Below, in pieces: positions 22,880 through 33,758 of a stretch of 64,000 bases of DNA. The notes below the pieces were generated by a model, which saw only the letters and a list, made by a program, of their open reading frames with translations, was not told where the DNA came from and ran no database searches. This DNA comes from Homalodisca vitripennis. Taxonomy: Eukaryota; Arthropoda; Insecta; Hemiptera; Cicadellidae. The position numbers and the translations under genes are program-made. The first letter of the stretch is position 1. Every line of letters starts with the position of its first letter. The stretch lies in the NCBI RefSeq assembly GCF_021130785.1, contig NW_025776233.1:186001-250000 (forward strand), in the 5' to 3' direction.

Positions 22880-23805
22880 TATATATATATATATATGTCA
22901 ACACCAACCGGTTTCTATCACGTGGGAGTTCCCGTAAGACTATTTAGGATTTGACCATATCATGTTATATTGTCTTAGTATAGGTTTTTGGCGAATAGGT
23001 GAGGATGTGTTACTAAGCACCAGCAGGGACGGTTGAAGAGCCATTTTTGTATATTCGTATTCAACATTTACAATGCGTGATAGAATATTTCTTTCTAATT
23101 TAGCTAAGGAGTAATGTTATCTCAATAAATACCACTCATTTAGTTGTGGTTTTTGTAATCATTTTTCTACTGTTAACTATAATTAAAATTCACAAATTAA
23201 TAAAAATATATATCCCAGTTATTTAAAATAAAATTACGTTCTACATCGTAACATATTATTAACTAGATAGAGTCAAGTATTTTTTTGAGAACCTTTATGT
23301 CACCCAGCATTTGCTTGATAATGCTTTGTGATTGCAATAAGTATACGAAACTTATGTCTATGGATTTGTTCCGTTAGTAAAATATTTAAATAAAAGAAAA
23401 ATATTACTCTTTATCTTTATATATATATTGTTATATATCTTTATATATAACAAATCAGTAATAGTTTAAAAGGAATTAAACAAACACTTTTTGCTAAATA
23501 TAACTGTTTATTTATTATAATGAATTTTAATTATTGATACTATTCTAACGTTGTTCTAAGAATTCCATTCTCAATAATATTTAATGGAGATTTTAAGAAA
23601 AGCTCTAAAGTAAATGTTTTAAAACAATGTTATAAATGTTTAATACAAATTATATTTTGTATAGCTTTTAGTAATATTTAAGTAAAAGTGTACATATTAT
23701 TTTTCTCTTAAAAGTATTATGGAATTGATTATATTATTGCACTACAAAATATACAATGTGATGGATAGAATTTGTTTTGTATATTGATGTAGTCCATAGG
23801 TGAAT
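22880..23805. other. AT-rich spacer with TA microsatellite
   Basis: A short (TA)n tract (about 22879-22897) abuts the mariner-type element, and another TA/TTTATA stutter is at 23410-23450. No gene is seen. The stretch ends in GAAT (23802-23805), which is the target-site copy of the LTR element. Confidence 0.5.
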
Positions 23806-24271
23806 TGTAACGCGACCGATTTGGGGATTATTTGGTATCCGCTGCCACCACCGGATGATTCCGGAAAAAGAAATAAAGTTTGTGCAACAACGTTTGAATT
23901 TTAAAAACACTGTTTATTAATGATTAATTTATAAGAGTTACACAATTTAGATTGGTTAAAAAGGGGAGAGCACTTCCGAATGATATAAAGTATTGGATTA
24001 CATTATTGAAAGAATTTAGAAAAGTTTTAAAATAGGGCGACAGAGAGTTACATGTCTACGAGTCTGAGGCCTGAACTAGACTAGCTTCCCAGCACACGCA
24101 GGTGCTGACTCTGCATTGTCAGCAGTCTTACTGCTGACCTCCTCAACAGTGCTGTACACTTTACAATTATTATGTCTTTAGTTAAATTTTACTAAATGAA
24201 TGAAATTTGTATATAACCAAATAAAGCATAATTTCTTGAATTATTGTTAATATTGGGTTCGGGTCGTTACA
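23806..24271 (-). repeat. 3' LTR (466 bp)
   Basis: It begins and ends with the TG...CA ends required for LTRs (plus strand TGTAACG...CGTTACA). It matches the other LTR almost base for base over more than 400 bp. It has about 18 bp extra near 23855-23873, around ATTCCGGAAAAAG, that the 5' LTR lacks. On the minus strand a TATATA-type box lies near 24209-24216 and an AATAAA at 23913-23918, plausible promoter and poly(A) signals. The near-identity implies recent insertion. Confidence 0.95.
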
Positions 24272-24286
24272 TCACCCTCTCCTCTG
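24272..24286 (-). promoter_or_regulatory. Polypurine tract
   Basis: On the minus strand AGAGGAGAGGGTGA lies directly against the 3' LTR start, the expected position for the plus-strand DNA primer of an LTR retroelement. Confidence 0.8.
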
Positions 24287-24565
24287 GAAAAGATGTGTCA
24301 TAGGATTAAAGTGATGGCACATCTTGAATCTATTACATTCGTATATTAATGACTTATTTGTAACTATAAAATGTTTTTTTTTCTTTGAAGTGTTCCCCAA
24401 ATTATTAATACATATTTCTAATCTAAGTTTACATAACCATGATACTATTAAGATTTAGAATTATTACTAATATACAATATTTCTTTTCAGAGTCACAAGC
24501 CGGTCAGAGTCTTTTGATTTGTCACTTTAAAGATTTTAAAAATTTTCACGTTTTTTTTTCACTAC

Positions 24566-26490
24566 TTAATCATGAGGGGGGGTCATCCGAACAAAGGAGG
24601 CTTCGTGGATGATCTCTGCTAATGGAGTTCCTTCCTCCACCCTCACCGTCAGTTGGCTCTGGTCTGGGCCGCTTGTGCTCTGAGTCCGTCTTTGCCGCCG
24701 ACTGGTCGTGCAAAGGCGTCTTATTCTCCTATGACATATAAAAACTACGAGCAGTACACAATTTAAACTTACAACTACATACATGACAATAAAATTATAA
24801 TTCTTATTTACATTAATGATGACAGGTTGGTTTACATTAGATCCTTGCAATAATGAATTTAGTCCTATTTCTATATGATCATCAATTAGATTCTTTTTTA
24901 TATCTTTTAGCGTTTCAAAAGTTAAGTTATTGTTTAATAATATAAGAGCGGTTTTCATTGGGCTGCAATATGTTTATTTTCGGTATATGAAGGTGCGTAA
25001 TGTTTCTTTTATAAACTATATTCCCTCTGATTCTTGAAAATTTCTTACCACTTTTTCCAAAAATATCACACCTTGATATTTGTTTTATGATACCTGAGGT
25101 GTTAACAACAACTTCTAAATAATCCTTTTACAATGTCTGTTTTAATTACAGATGTATCATCTTCAATATTTCTAAAACAATTTAATATTACATTGTAAGT
25201 TTCTGCAACACTATAAATCCAGTCATTGCCATTTTGTAACCAAAACGGTGAGTTTACATTCTCAGTTAGAACTCTGTTACACTTTTGAGTTACAGAACTT
25301 AATCCCATAAACAGTGAATAGATGCAACCATCGACTGTATGGTGTAGTACACTTATTGAATTTGGACAAATGTTAACATAACTGTGCCTACATTGAACAT
25401 ATTCATCTGAGGTGAGAGGTACATAGTACTGCCTATCTTTAGATATCAACAAGTAATCGTGTTCAATTTTCGAAACTAACCAATGTCTTAACCTAGGTTG
25501 ATAAAGTGGTATCACTTCGATTTTATAGGTTTCAAATTGTCTATCAATTGAGCTTAATGGTACTGTAACAATCAATCTTACGCTAGCTGGATTAGCTAAT
25601 GCTTGTGCTGTACAAAGATCATAATACAAAAATATATCTTCATCATTTACAGGAACAATTAGTTTCAAATGAGATGGTATAATCTTTTCAATTTTATTCA
25701 AAACTTTTGTAAAATCATGTGGATTTAGTAATTTACTGCTTATCTTACCAGAGTATATAAGTTCTAATGCTTGCCTAAACTCTACTACTCTTAGCTTAGC
25801 TTCATCAACAGTTTGACCTAAATGTCTTAACATTGTTGTAATTGCCATATGTTTTGCTAAGGACTGATGCATCATTATATTCTGTTCATTAAAGTTCGTT
25901 AATGATGTTATTAACCTGTCGTTGGCTGTAGATAACTTAATCATTATTTCATGAATAGCCTTAGTGTTACTTACAATTCTAGAATTAATATCTTTCATCA
26001 AAGTTATTTGTGTATGACTCGAACTAACAACTGTACCACTTACTAACTTTAGTTCGTCTACCTTGGTATTTACATGTTCTAAATCTTCACTAGTCGGTAC
26101 ACCAAATAACCACTTTAATGCATAACCTCCTGCATTTATAAGTCCACGCTTATTTCTAGAATGTCCTACAGGTGGCAAAAGTTTTAATAAGTCAGTTATA
26201 TCACTCTCATACTGCTCGATTCCTTCCTTCACTCTTATATATTCAAACTCGAAGTCTTCATCCCAGACGTTCACACTGATATTTTTAAACTGTTCTAATT
26301 CTACACATCTTTCTTTTGATGGTATCAGTTCATCAAGGATTTCTACTAGATCAAAGTCTAAAACGATTCTCCATTCATCTCCGGATATCACAGAGTCTTC
26401 TAGCTTCCTAAACACAACTCCTTGGCTCATTTCAGTTGCTTTGACCAACGTAATAATCATTAGTCCTGTAACAAAGGTTATACTTGACAT
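24566..26490 (-). pseudogene. env: F-type env-like gene, frameshifted near its 3' end
   Basis: The first frame (26490-25102, 462 codons) starts with a hydrophobic signal peptide (about residues 1-18). It carries a furin-type site RNKR at residues 112-115, followed by a Gly-rich hydrophobic fusion-peptide-like segment, and long heptad-like helices. This is the layout of baculovirus F-like envelope proteins of errantiviruses. A frame change near 25105-25125 cuts the protein short. The other frame then runs open to 24566 and holds a single transmembrane span (roughly 24775-24705) with a basic cytoplasmic tail. In relatives, env is made from a spliced RNA and sits in the membrane. As read, this copy would lack its anchor. 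Confidence 0.85.
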
Positions 26491-26928
26491 CCATAATCTA
26501 ACCTATAATTTATGTTATGCATATTCAATGTTGTTTAACTAACTTCTCCTTATTATGATATAACACAATTGATCTTCTTAAAGTAACTCGATTTGTCCTT
26601 TCACTTCTTACAACTTTTTTTCTTCTGGCCTTCTGTGTTAGTACTCTCAGTAATCTCATGTGCTTGTGTGGATATACTCAGACAGTTTTTGATCTTCAGA
26701 GTACTCCTTTTTTTGTTTTCTCTCACACAACATTCATACCCATTCAGCAACATTCGTTTCACATTTTCACTTCTGTCAAACTGATCATTTTCACTTCATT
26801 CGCTACTGAGTTGTTATCCTACAAGATGAAATTTCGAGAATATACAACAACTTCGGCTTTTTTCTTACTTCTCTCATGATATAACACTTTACTTCTACAT
26901 TATTATAGTACAACTTGTATGCTTCTAT
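26491..26928 (-). other. pol-env intergenic region of the LTR element
   Basis: About 440 bp with no continuous frame on the coding strand. Small plus-strand frames (26593-26784, 26658-26879) are shadows. In related elements the env splice acceptor lies in this region; I cannot single one out. Confidence 0.5.
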
Positions 26929-27270
26929 TTACAACTCAACTTCATAGACTTCCAGTCTGGACGGCTTCCTCCTTTCCCTGACTGGTCTTTCATTGTTTCC
27001 TTCTTGGGCAGGTTGTAATCCACTCGGTCCGGCTTGCTCTGCTGCTTGGCTTGGTACTGTTGGATCTTCAACCTCCTCTTCTGCATCACTTGCTTCTTCT
27101 TCGAGGCTTACTCCTCTTCTTGCTTCCTTGCTAGGAACTTCTAGTGCTTCTTTATTTTCATTCCCATGGAATTCTTCTACGCTGTCTTCGCTTTCTTCCT
27201 CTTTGTTTTTCAGTTCAACTACTGGCTTGATTCTATTCACGTCCACTTTGACGTTTTTTTCCCTCTTATT
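26929..27270 (-). pseudogene. pol: pol C-terminal tail after a frameshift
   Basis: The frame beginning MDVNRIKPVVELKNK (27246) is the usual continuation of the Gypsy integrase C-terminus. The upstream frame instead ends early in SKWT. The shift falls at a run of seven A (plus strand T run near 27254-27260), so a single-base indel explains it. The tail is an acidic, low-complexity region rich in Glu, ending in a basic RERRKPSR segment. Confidence 0.75.
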
Positions 27271-28901
27271 CTTAAAACTACATTTAACTCAGATACGATT
27301 TCTACTATTTTGTATGGACCTTTCCATAACTGTGAGAGTTTTTTAACTCTGCCCTTTTTTATGTGTGGTACATGCAGGTACACTAACTGTCCGACATAAT
27401 ACTCACTTTCTTTCGACTTCTTGTCGTAATGCTTCTTTTGAGCTTTCCTTGCCTTTTCCTGGCAGTGTTTCGATATTTCTTGAATCTCTTTTAATCTGGT
27501 TCGTAGATCTTCCACGTAATCTGAGTAGACATCTGTGTCCTCAGTTATAGTGAGATCTGCTTCTAAGGGTGTTTCCATCTTCTTTCCGTACACCATTTCA
27601 AAAGGGGTGTACCCTGTACACTCGTGTTCTTGGCTGTTGTATGCCATGTTGATCATAGGTAACAGTTCGTCCCAGTCTGACTGGTTTTTGTTGACAAAGT
27701 GGCTCAGCATTTTAGGGATGGTTCGGTGCACTCTCTCTGTCCGTCCGTTACTCATAGGGTGGTAAGCAGTCGTCTGTAATTTTTTTATTTTCAGTAGTTT
27801 GCAAACATTCTGAATCAGTTCTGATGTGAAATTTTTCCCTTGGTCTGTAATTAATTCTTTTGGTACTCCGATTGACGTTATAACTTTCTGAACAAATGCC
27901 CGTGCTATGGTTTCAGCTGTTTGATCTGGTAATGCTATAAATATTCCGAATCTTGTGAAATGGTCGATAACAGTTAATATGTACTTGTTATTTGATCTAG
28001 TTAACGGTAAGGGACCTACTATGTTGCATGCTAATCTATAACCAAACTCACTCACTTCTTGAAACTTCCCTAATGGTGCTTTTGATTTTCCATAGTCTGT
28101 TCGTCTGTTGCATGAGTCACATGATCGTACGAATGCTGTTACATCTGCTCTCATTTTTGGCCAGTAGATTTTATCTTGAATTCTTAATATGGTCTTCTTT
28201 ATTCCTCCATGTCCACTCGTTGGTAAATCATGATGTAGTCGTATTACTTTCTCTCTCAATTCTCTTGGTATTACAATTAATTTTTCATCTTCTTTCTTGA
28301 AGTACACTACTCCTTGGGGACTTGTTTTGAAATGTTCATGCATTTTCAGTTTTTGACATTCTTTATCTTTCTTTTGAACTGCTTTAGTCGCGTCTATATC
28401 TAATAAAGGTAACTTTTCACACTCATTTTTGTATACTACTCTACTTAGACAATCTGCATTTTTGTTTTTCACACCGGGTTTGTGGTAAACTTTGTAATCA
28501 TACTCAGCTAATTTCAAAGCCCATCTTGTTAATCTACTTGAAGGATCTTTTAATGATAGTAACCATTTGATTGCACTGTGATCTGTGTAAAGAGAAAAGG
28601 ATCTTCCATAAAGGTAACATCTGAAGTACTTAACTGCCCAAACTACAGCTAATAATTCTCTTTCGGTTACACTGTAGTTCTGTTCTGCGGAATTCAACTG
28701 TCTTGATGCGTATGCTATAGGATGTTCAACACCGTTTATTTCCTGTCCTAGTACTGCACCAATCGCTACGTTGCTGGCTTCTGTGCTAAGAATGAAAGAT
28801 TTTGAAAAGTCTGGGTAGATCAACAAGGGTTCAGTGGTTAGTTTTTCTTTTAGTTTTTTGAAAGCTGACTCACAATCTGGTGGTCCAATTAAATTTTTCA
28901 T
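27237..28901 (-). pseudogene. pol: pol part 2: RNase H and integrase
   Basis: A 554-codon frame. RNase H occupies about residues 35-150, with YTDHSA (Asp107) and NAD (Asp150) kept. The first acidic position, normally TDAS, reads STEAS (Glu41, codon 28779-28781). The integrase follows with its zinc-binding H-H-C-C region (HH-GH-CDSC, residues 223-264). Then comes the catalytic core with Asp353 in ITDQGKNF and Glu389 in NGRTERVH. The first catalytic Asp of the DDE triad, normally in DIVGPL, is Asn293 (ACNIVGPL, codon 28023-28025). That single G-to-A type change should abolish strand transfer. Confidence 0.9.
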
Positions 28902-30747
28902 TCTTTTTGATCAATTTAGTTAATGGTTTGGCTATGTCCGCAAAGTTTGGAAAATGCCTTCTGTAGTAACTGCATAGTCCAATGAATCCTCTGATTTCTT
29001 TCTCATTCTTTGGCTGAGGGAACTCCTTTACAGCTTCAATCTTTTTCGGACAAGGCTTTACTCCTTGATTCGTGATTATATGTCCTAAGAAATTAATTTC
29101 GGGTTTTGCAATTTGGCATTTCTTTAGCTGTACACTTAAGTTTACCTCCTTAAACCTCTCTAGCACGTCACTCAAATCTTGTGCATGCTGTTCTATTGTC
29201 GGGCTGTAGACTAAGATGTCATCCATGTATGGTAGACAAGACTTTCCTTTCAGTCCTGATAAAGTGGTATCAATCAACCTCTGGAAAACTGCAGGGGAGT
29301 TTATAAGACCCATGGGCATTCTGGTATATTCATAATGTCCTGTTGGAGTACTGAAAGCTGTTTTCTCTTGGCTGTCAGGATGCATTTTAATTTGGAAGAA
29401 TCCCGAATTCATATCTAGTGCAGTAAAGAATTTACTTCCACCAAGCATGTCAAGTGTTTCGTGGATGTCTGGTAAAGGATAAACTTCTGGTACTGTGCAT
29501 GAGTTCAGATCTCTGTAGTCGATGCACATTCTGTGAGTTACAACACCATCTGGACCAGGTTTCTTTGGCACTATGACCACTGGTGCTGACCATGGTGATA
29601 CACTCGGTATTATGATTCCTTTATCTAGTTGTTCCTCTATCAGATCTTGTATCACTTGTTTCTGTGCATGCGGCACTCTGTATGGCCTTTTTTTAATGGG
29701 AGGGTGGTCTCCTGTGTTAATTTTGTGGCTTACTTTTGCTGTACATCCTAAATTTTCAATTCCTCCAAGGCTAAACAAATTTCCAAATCGATGAAGTACG
29801 TTTCTAATCTTTGCTTTATCTTCTGGTCTCAAATGGTCTATCTTTTCTTCTACTTTTCTTCTGAATTCGTCGCTTTTTTTAGATACTGTGTTGACCCTTT
29901 TTGGTTCTGTCGAATTCTTTGGTTTTAAATGAGATTCTTCTAATTTACAGATCAGAGTGTTCTTGTACATTACTAAATCTTCTGGGCTTGTATTAACTAC
30001 TTTCGTCCAACAAGTTCCATTTCTTACTTTAGTTAGACTTCTGGCTACATAAATTCCATGAATTTTTACGAGTGCTGGTTCTGTAATTACAACTTTGTTC
30101 TCAATTTCTTGCTTTCGTTGTTTCACATTTTTCCCCAATTTTAGTTGTACTACCATTTCTGAACGGGCAGGTATGTTGAGGTTAGTTCTGCAGTATGCTG
30201 GAAGATTTTCAGGAAAGTTTTCGTTTTCGTTAGGCTTCACTTGCGCGTTGATTGAGCGATCGGGTTCTACTTGGAAGGTTTGAGTTCGCTTGGTGGCTAT
30301 ACCAAGTCCACTCACACAATCATTTGTAGTTTCTTTGTCTCGTTCGTATAGGTCGACTGCGTCACAACCTTCAATACTTAAGACATATCGTTCTAAATCA
30401 ATGACAGCTCTTTTCCACCTAAGCACATCATACCCTATAACTGCAATATAATCGTCAGGCAAGTCTGCTACTATGAACGTACACATCATTTCTGTGTCTC
30501 CTAGCTTTATAGTCTGTTTTACTTGACCGTAGGTGTGCGTTATGGCTCCTGTGATGCCATGTACACGAACATCAGTCGGTGAGATAGGTCCTTGGGTGAC
30601 CGTTTTCTCTATCATCGAGATTTGTGCCCCAGTATCAATTATTACTAGCCCATTGACACTCCCAATGGTTCCATGAGCTAGTAGTTCATAGTTGTTTTCC
30701 TGCTCAGTGATGTATGCAATTTTAGGTTTTTTTCTTCGCCTGTCCAA
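28870..30747 (-). pseudogene. pol: pol part 1: protease and reverse transcriptase
   Basis: A 625-residue frame. The aspartic protease active site is IIDTGAQ (residues 36-42). Reverse transcriptase has CIDYRDLN, the ALDMNSGFFQI palm strand with its Asp, MPMGLINSPAVFQ and the catalytic YMDD at residues 507-510, followed by the thumb and the FLGH motif. It overlaps the RNase H frame by about 30 bp in another frame, so one indel near 28870-28901 separates RT from RNase H. There is no normal ATG at the start; entry is expected by frameshift from gag. Confidence 0.9.
30726..30732 (-). promoter_or_regulatory. Candidate -1 ribosomal frameshift heptamer
   Basis: On the minus strand the bases read A AAA AAC in a frame that is open for 18 codons upstream. 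Slipping back one base at this point enters the pol frame exactly. This is the classical retroviral type of slippery heptamer at the expected gag-pol junction. The gag frame must itself be off by one base just upstream for this to connect; see the gag entry. Confidence 0.5.
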
Positions 30748-30771
30748 ACCTTATCTTGTGTAGGTTCAGAT

Positions 30772-31874
30772 TTACTTCCTCACGGGGTTGCCAGCGGCGC
30801 TTCTGGGTTCCCCGCTGTAGTTTAACGGTAGAGCGTTTCTTGAACTATAACCGCTTCCTGAAGGTTGACCTCTTTCGTTACCCGTGTTCTTTGTTCTGGC
30901 CCAGCAATTATCAGCTGTATGACCTTGCTTCTTGCAGAAGCTGCAGTGAGGACGTGTGGAGTTTGCCTTTGATTTACATTCTGATTCTCTGTGCCCTTTT
31001 CTACGGCAATATCCACATTCCTTCATCTGCCTGTCTGTAGAGCTTCTACATCTACAGTCTTTTGCTACGTGTCCTATCTTTCCACAATTGTAGCATTTAC
31101 TTGTTAAATTGTTTCCAAAAACTTTCCTTGGTTTTTCTTCAAATGGATTTGGCCTTTTTTCTAAGTTATTTATTGCTATTGCGGTAGTCACTGCTTCTCT
31201 AAAATTTTTTGGAAACTTATTCCTTGTTTGTCTGCCAATTTCTCCGTAAAGTCCTCTGACAAAGGCTTCCATTGTTCTTCGGTCAGCTTCTTCTCTTAAT
31301 ACTCTATTTACTTCTTCGTTATTGGTGGTTCTCAGTGTTTTGTCACTGACCCTCTTTACTCTGTCAGAGAATTTTTCGATAGTCTCTCCTTTATTTTGTC
31401 TGATGCTAGCTAAACTGTTCAAAATAATAGTGATCTGGTAGGCTATCTCCAAACCTTTCTGTTAGAGCAGACTTAATTTCTTTCAGTGTTGTGGCGTTTT
31501 TGCATTTTTCATCTGATTTTGAAAACTGTAGTGCACTACCAATTAACTTTAATTTCAATACTTGTAATGTTTGTGTTTCGTTCCAATTGCTCAGTTCTCC
31601 TATGCCTTGAATGTTGTCGAAGAATGGCATGAGTAGATCGGCTCTCTCTCCATCGTAGGGAGTAATGCTAGACACTAGCTCAAATGATGGTTTGCTTGCT
31701 GCTCCAATTGTCATATCCATAGCGGGATGGTGACATCTCTGTTCTATTCAGCACAGAATTTCCCGCGATGGTTTCGTCTATGCAGTCTTGAAGAGACCTG
31801 ACTTTGGTTGAAATTGCATCAAAAGCCTCTTGAAATTCAATGGTTTTTCCTTCAAACGTTACTGTAGAACTCAT
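30772..31874 (-). pseudogene. gag: gag, broken in three frames
   Basis: Three overlapping frames (31874-31680, 31720-31406, 31452-30772) together cover a Gypsy-type Gag: N-terminal and capsid regions, then a nucleocapsid with three zinc knuckles CYNCGKIGHVAKDC, CGYCRRKGHRESEC and CSFCKKQGHTADNC. Gag assembles the particle and binds the genomic RNA. Single-base shifts are needed near 31700 and near 31410, and another near 30785, where the frame ends in TAA while a second frame stays open into the slippery site. The number of single-base breaks is striking for an element with near-identical LTRs. Confidence 0.85.
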
Positions 31875-33380
31875 GATTGTTGATTTGTTATAATGATCTT
31901 AATAATCTAACATTTAATTTAGGAAACTCTACAAAATTTTACGAAGTTCGATTTAAAATATACGACTGAATTTATGACTAATAATACTATTTTTTTCTTC
32001 AAAATCCCAAAAGTTCTATAAAAATAAATTTTCTGATAACCAATCAATGATTGATAACCTATCTATACCTATCTAATCAATCAATCATCATCAATTGATG
32101 TTAGTGATAATAATCCATATACATCATATAAAACTAATTAGTAGATTAGCAATGCCTAACCAATTAACAATATCGATTTACACAGTACAAGTATACTAAT
32201 GTGACGTATAGATTTTGAATAACGCACTGGAATAGCGTCTAACTTCAAATTCAAATTAATTTTAAAACATAAATATTTCTCAATAACAATTATCTAAACT
32301 CAAAATATTAATTTTATCAAAACTATGAAACTTGTTTTAAAGAGTGCTTCTACATTACAAAGATTTAATAATTAATTTTTTTATCTAGAAACATTGGCAA
32401 TTCCTGAATATTATTTAACAAGTATTCTTATCTTAATTTTAAAATGAGAAATAGGTGCCCTGGAAGTGACGACCTGACATTGAAGTACACATTGTTACTC
32501 CATGTTAGAGTAATTCAATTTAATTTACTTATTACTTAATAATGAAATGAAATGAAATGAAAAATGACTTTATTGAATACAACGTAAAACATATTCAATT
32601 GGCGAGGTTAGGACTATTAAGTCCTCTCTTACACCTAACCATAAATTAATAAACTCTACTATTACTGTAAAATAAGAGCCACAATACAGTTTACATTACT
32701 ATTTTACAATCGAAAATTATAATATCTATTTATATAAAGTAATAAAATGAAACAAAGGTTTTCTATCACATAATAATAATCAATCACAAAATTTGCCAAA
32801 AAAATGTGTTCATTCAATGCTGCATTCACTATTATACCACAGCACCTTTATTCTCTCTTATTTCTATGTCTTATTTTATTATATAATAAATTAACGTAGA
32901 ATATTTGGTAAGAATTAGTTTAAAAGTATAGCCAATGTTTCTTTATTATATTTATTTAATTTCTGAACGTGAACAAAGGCTCACCAAATATCGCCGCCAT
33001 TGTGACTGCCATGGTTGCTAGAGGCTGTGGACAGATGATGTTGGTTGTTGTCAGCGTCACCCACGATGTTGGTTGGTTGCTCCGCTTCCGTCTCCTAGGC
33101 TGGTGACGTGATGAAGATGGCAAGATGGCGTCGTCTCTTGGCGTCCTTTCTCGGTTTGGCGTCTTCACGTGTAGATTCCTTTATCCAATTCCATCGTCTT
33201 CCTGTTGCACGTTTTACTCCAAAATTTTGAAAAATCCAACTTGGAAACACTTTTCCTAACTGTTTAAAACTATACTTGACACTGGATTACACTGTTTAAG
33301 TAATTTTGATGTTCACGTGGTCACTTCGGCGTCAGGAAAACAATCAACTGTACAGTTAAATTGTCCCAAAGTTACGCGAT
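31875..33380 (-). other. LTR-element leader (5' UTR) with nested LINE tail
   Basis: About 1.5 kb between the primer-binding site and gag. It is AT-rich and not coding; the 70-codon frame 33168-32956 has no recognisable domain. Such leaders carry packaging signals and splice donors in related elements, but none can be pinpointed here. Confidence 0.55.
32545..32900 (-). mobile_element. Possible LINE/SINE 3' end inside the leader
   Basis: On the minus strand CAATAAAGTCATTTTTCATT runs into TTCAT repeats ending near 32545, a poly(A)-signal-plus-simple-repeat tail typical of non-LTR elements. The upstream limit is unknown and no coding part is present. If real, it inserted into the LTR element's leader or was carried along by it. 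Confidence 0.4.
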
Positions 33381-33399
33381 AATCCCACCGCTGCCACCA
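33381..33399 (-). promoter_or_regulatory. Primer-binding site, tRNA-Leu type
   Basis: On the minus strand TGGTGGCAGCGGTGGGATT lies 4 nt after the 5' LTR end. Its complement AATCCCACCGCTGCCACCA matches the 3' end, including CCA, of the common eukaryotic tRNA-Leu whose T-arm and acceptor end in ATCCCACCGCTGCCA. The match is from knowledge of tRNA sequences; no search was run. Confidence 0.85.
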
Positions 33400-33758
33400 A
33401 ATCTATAACGCGACCGATTTGGGGATTACAGTAAAAGCCCGCTAATTCGGCATCCAATGGTTCGGCACTTTCATTCATCCGGCACCGTTTTAAAAAAATC
33501 GCGTAAATGAGATATTTTAACCGCATTGTGAAACGTACAGTTCGCAAGAGCGCTCGGAAAGGTTCGTGCTCAGTCGGAAGGGATCGTATGTGACGCAGCA
33601 GCTGTGTGTGAGGGGGTTCAGGGCCACTTGCCGAGTGTCCGCCGTTACGTGTTTGTCTAGCGTCAAGCGTCTGCCTCAGTCTCAGTCACTGTCAGTTCGT
33701 ACTCGAGTGCAGTCGTGAGTGTTGTGCTCGTTCATATTGTGTTTTAACTTTCTCAAAG

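Noticed and set aside
26993..27399. Plus-strand ORFs opposite pol and its tail
   Set aside because: Antisense shadows of the Glu-rich pol tail; the minus-strand reading matches a known Gypsy layout.
32956..33168. 70-codon minus-strand ORF in the LTR-element leader
   Set aside because: It has no recognisable domain and lies upstream of gag in a region normally untranslated.
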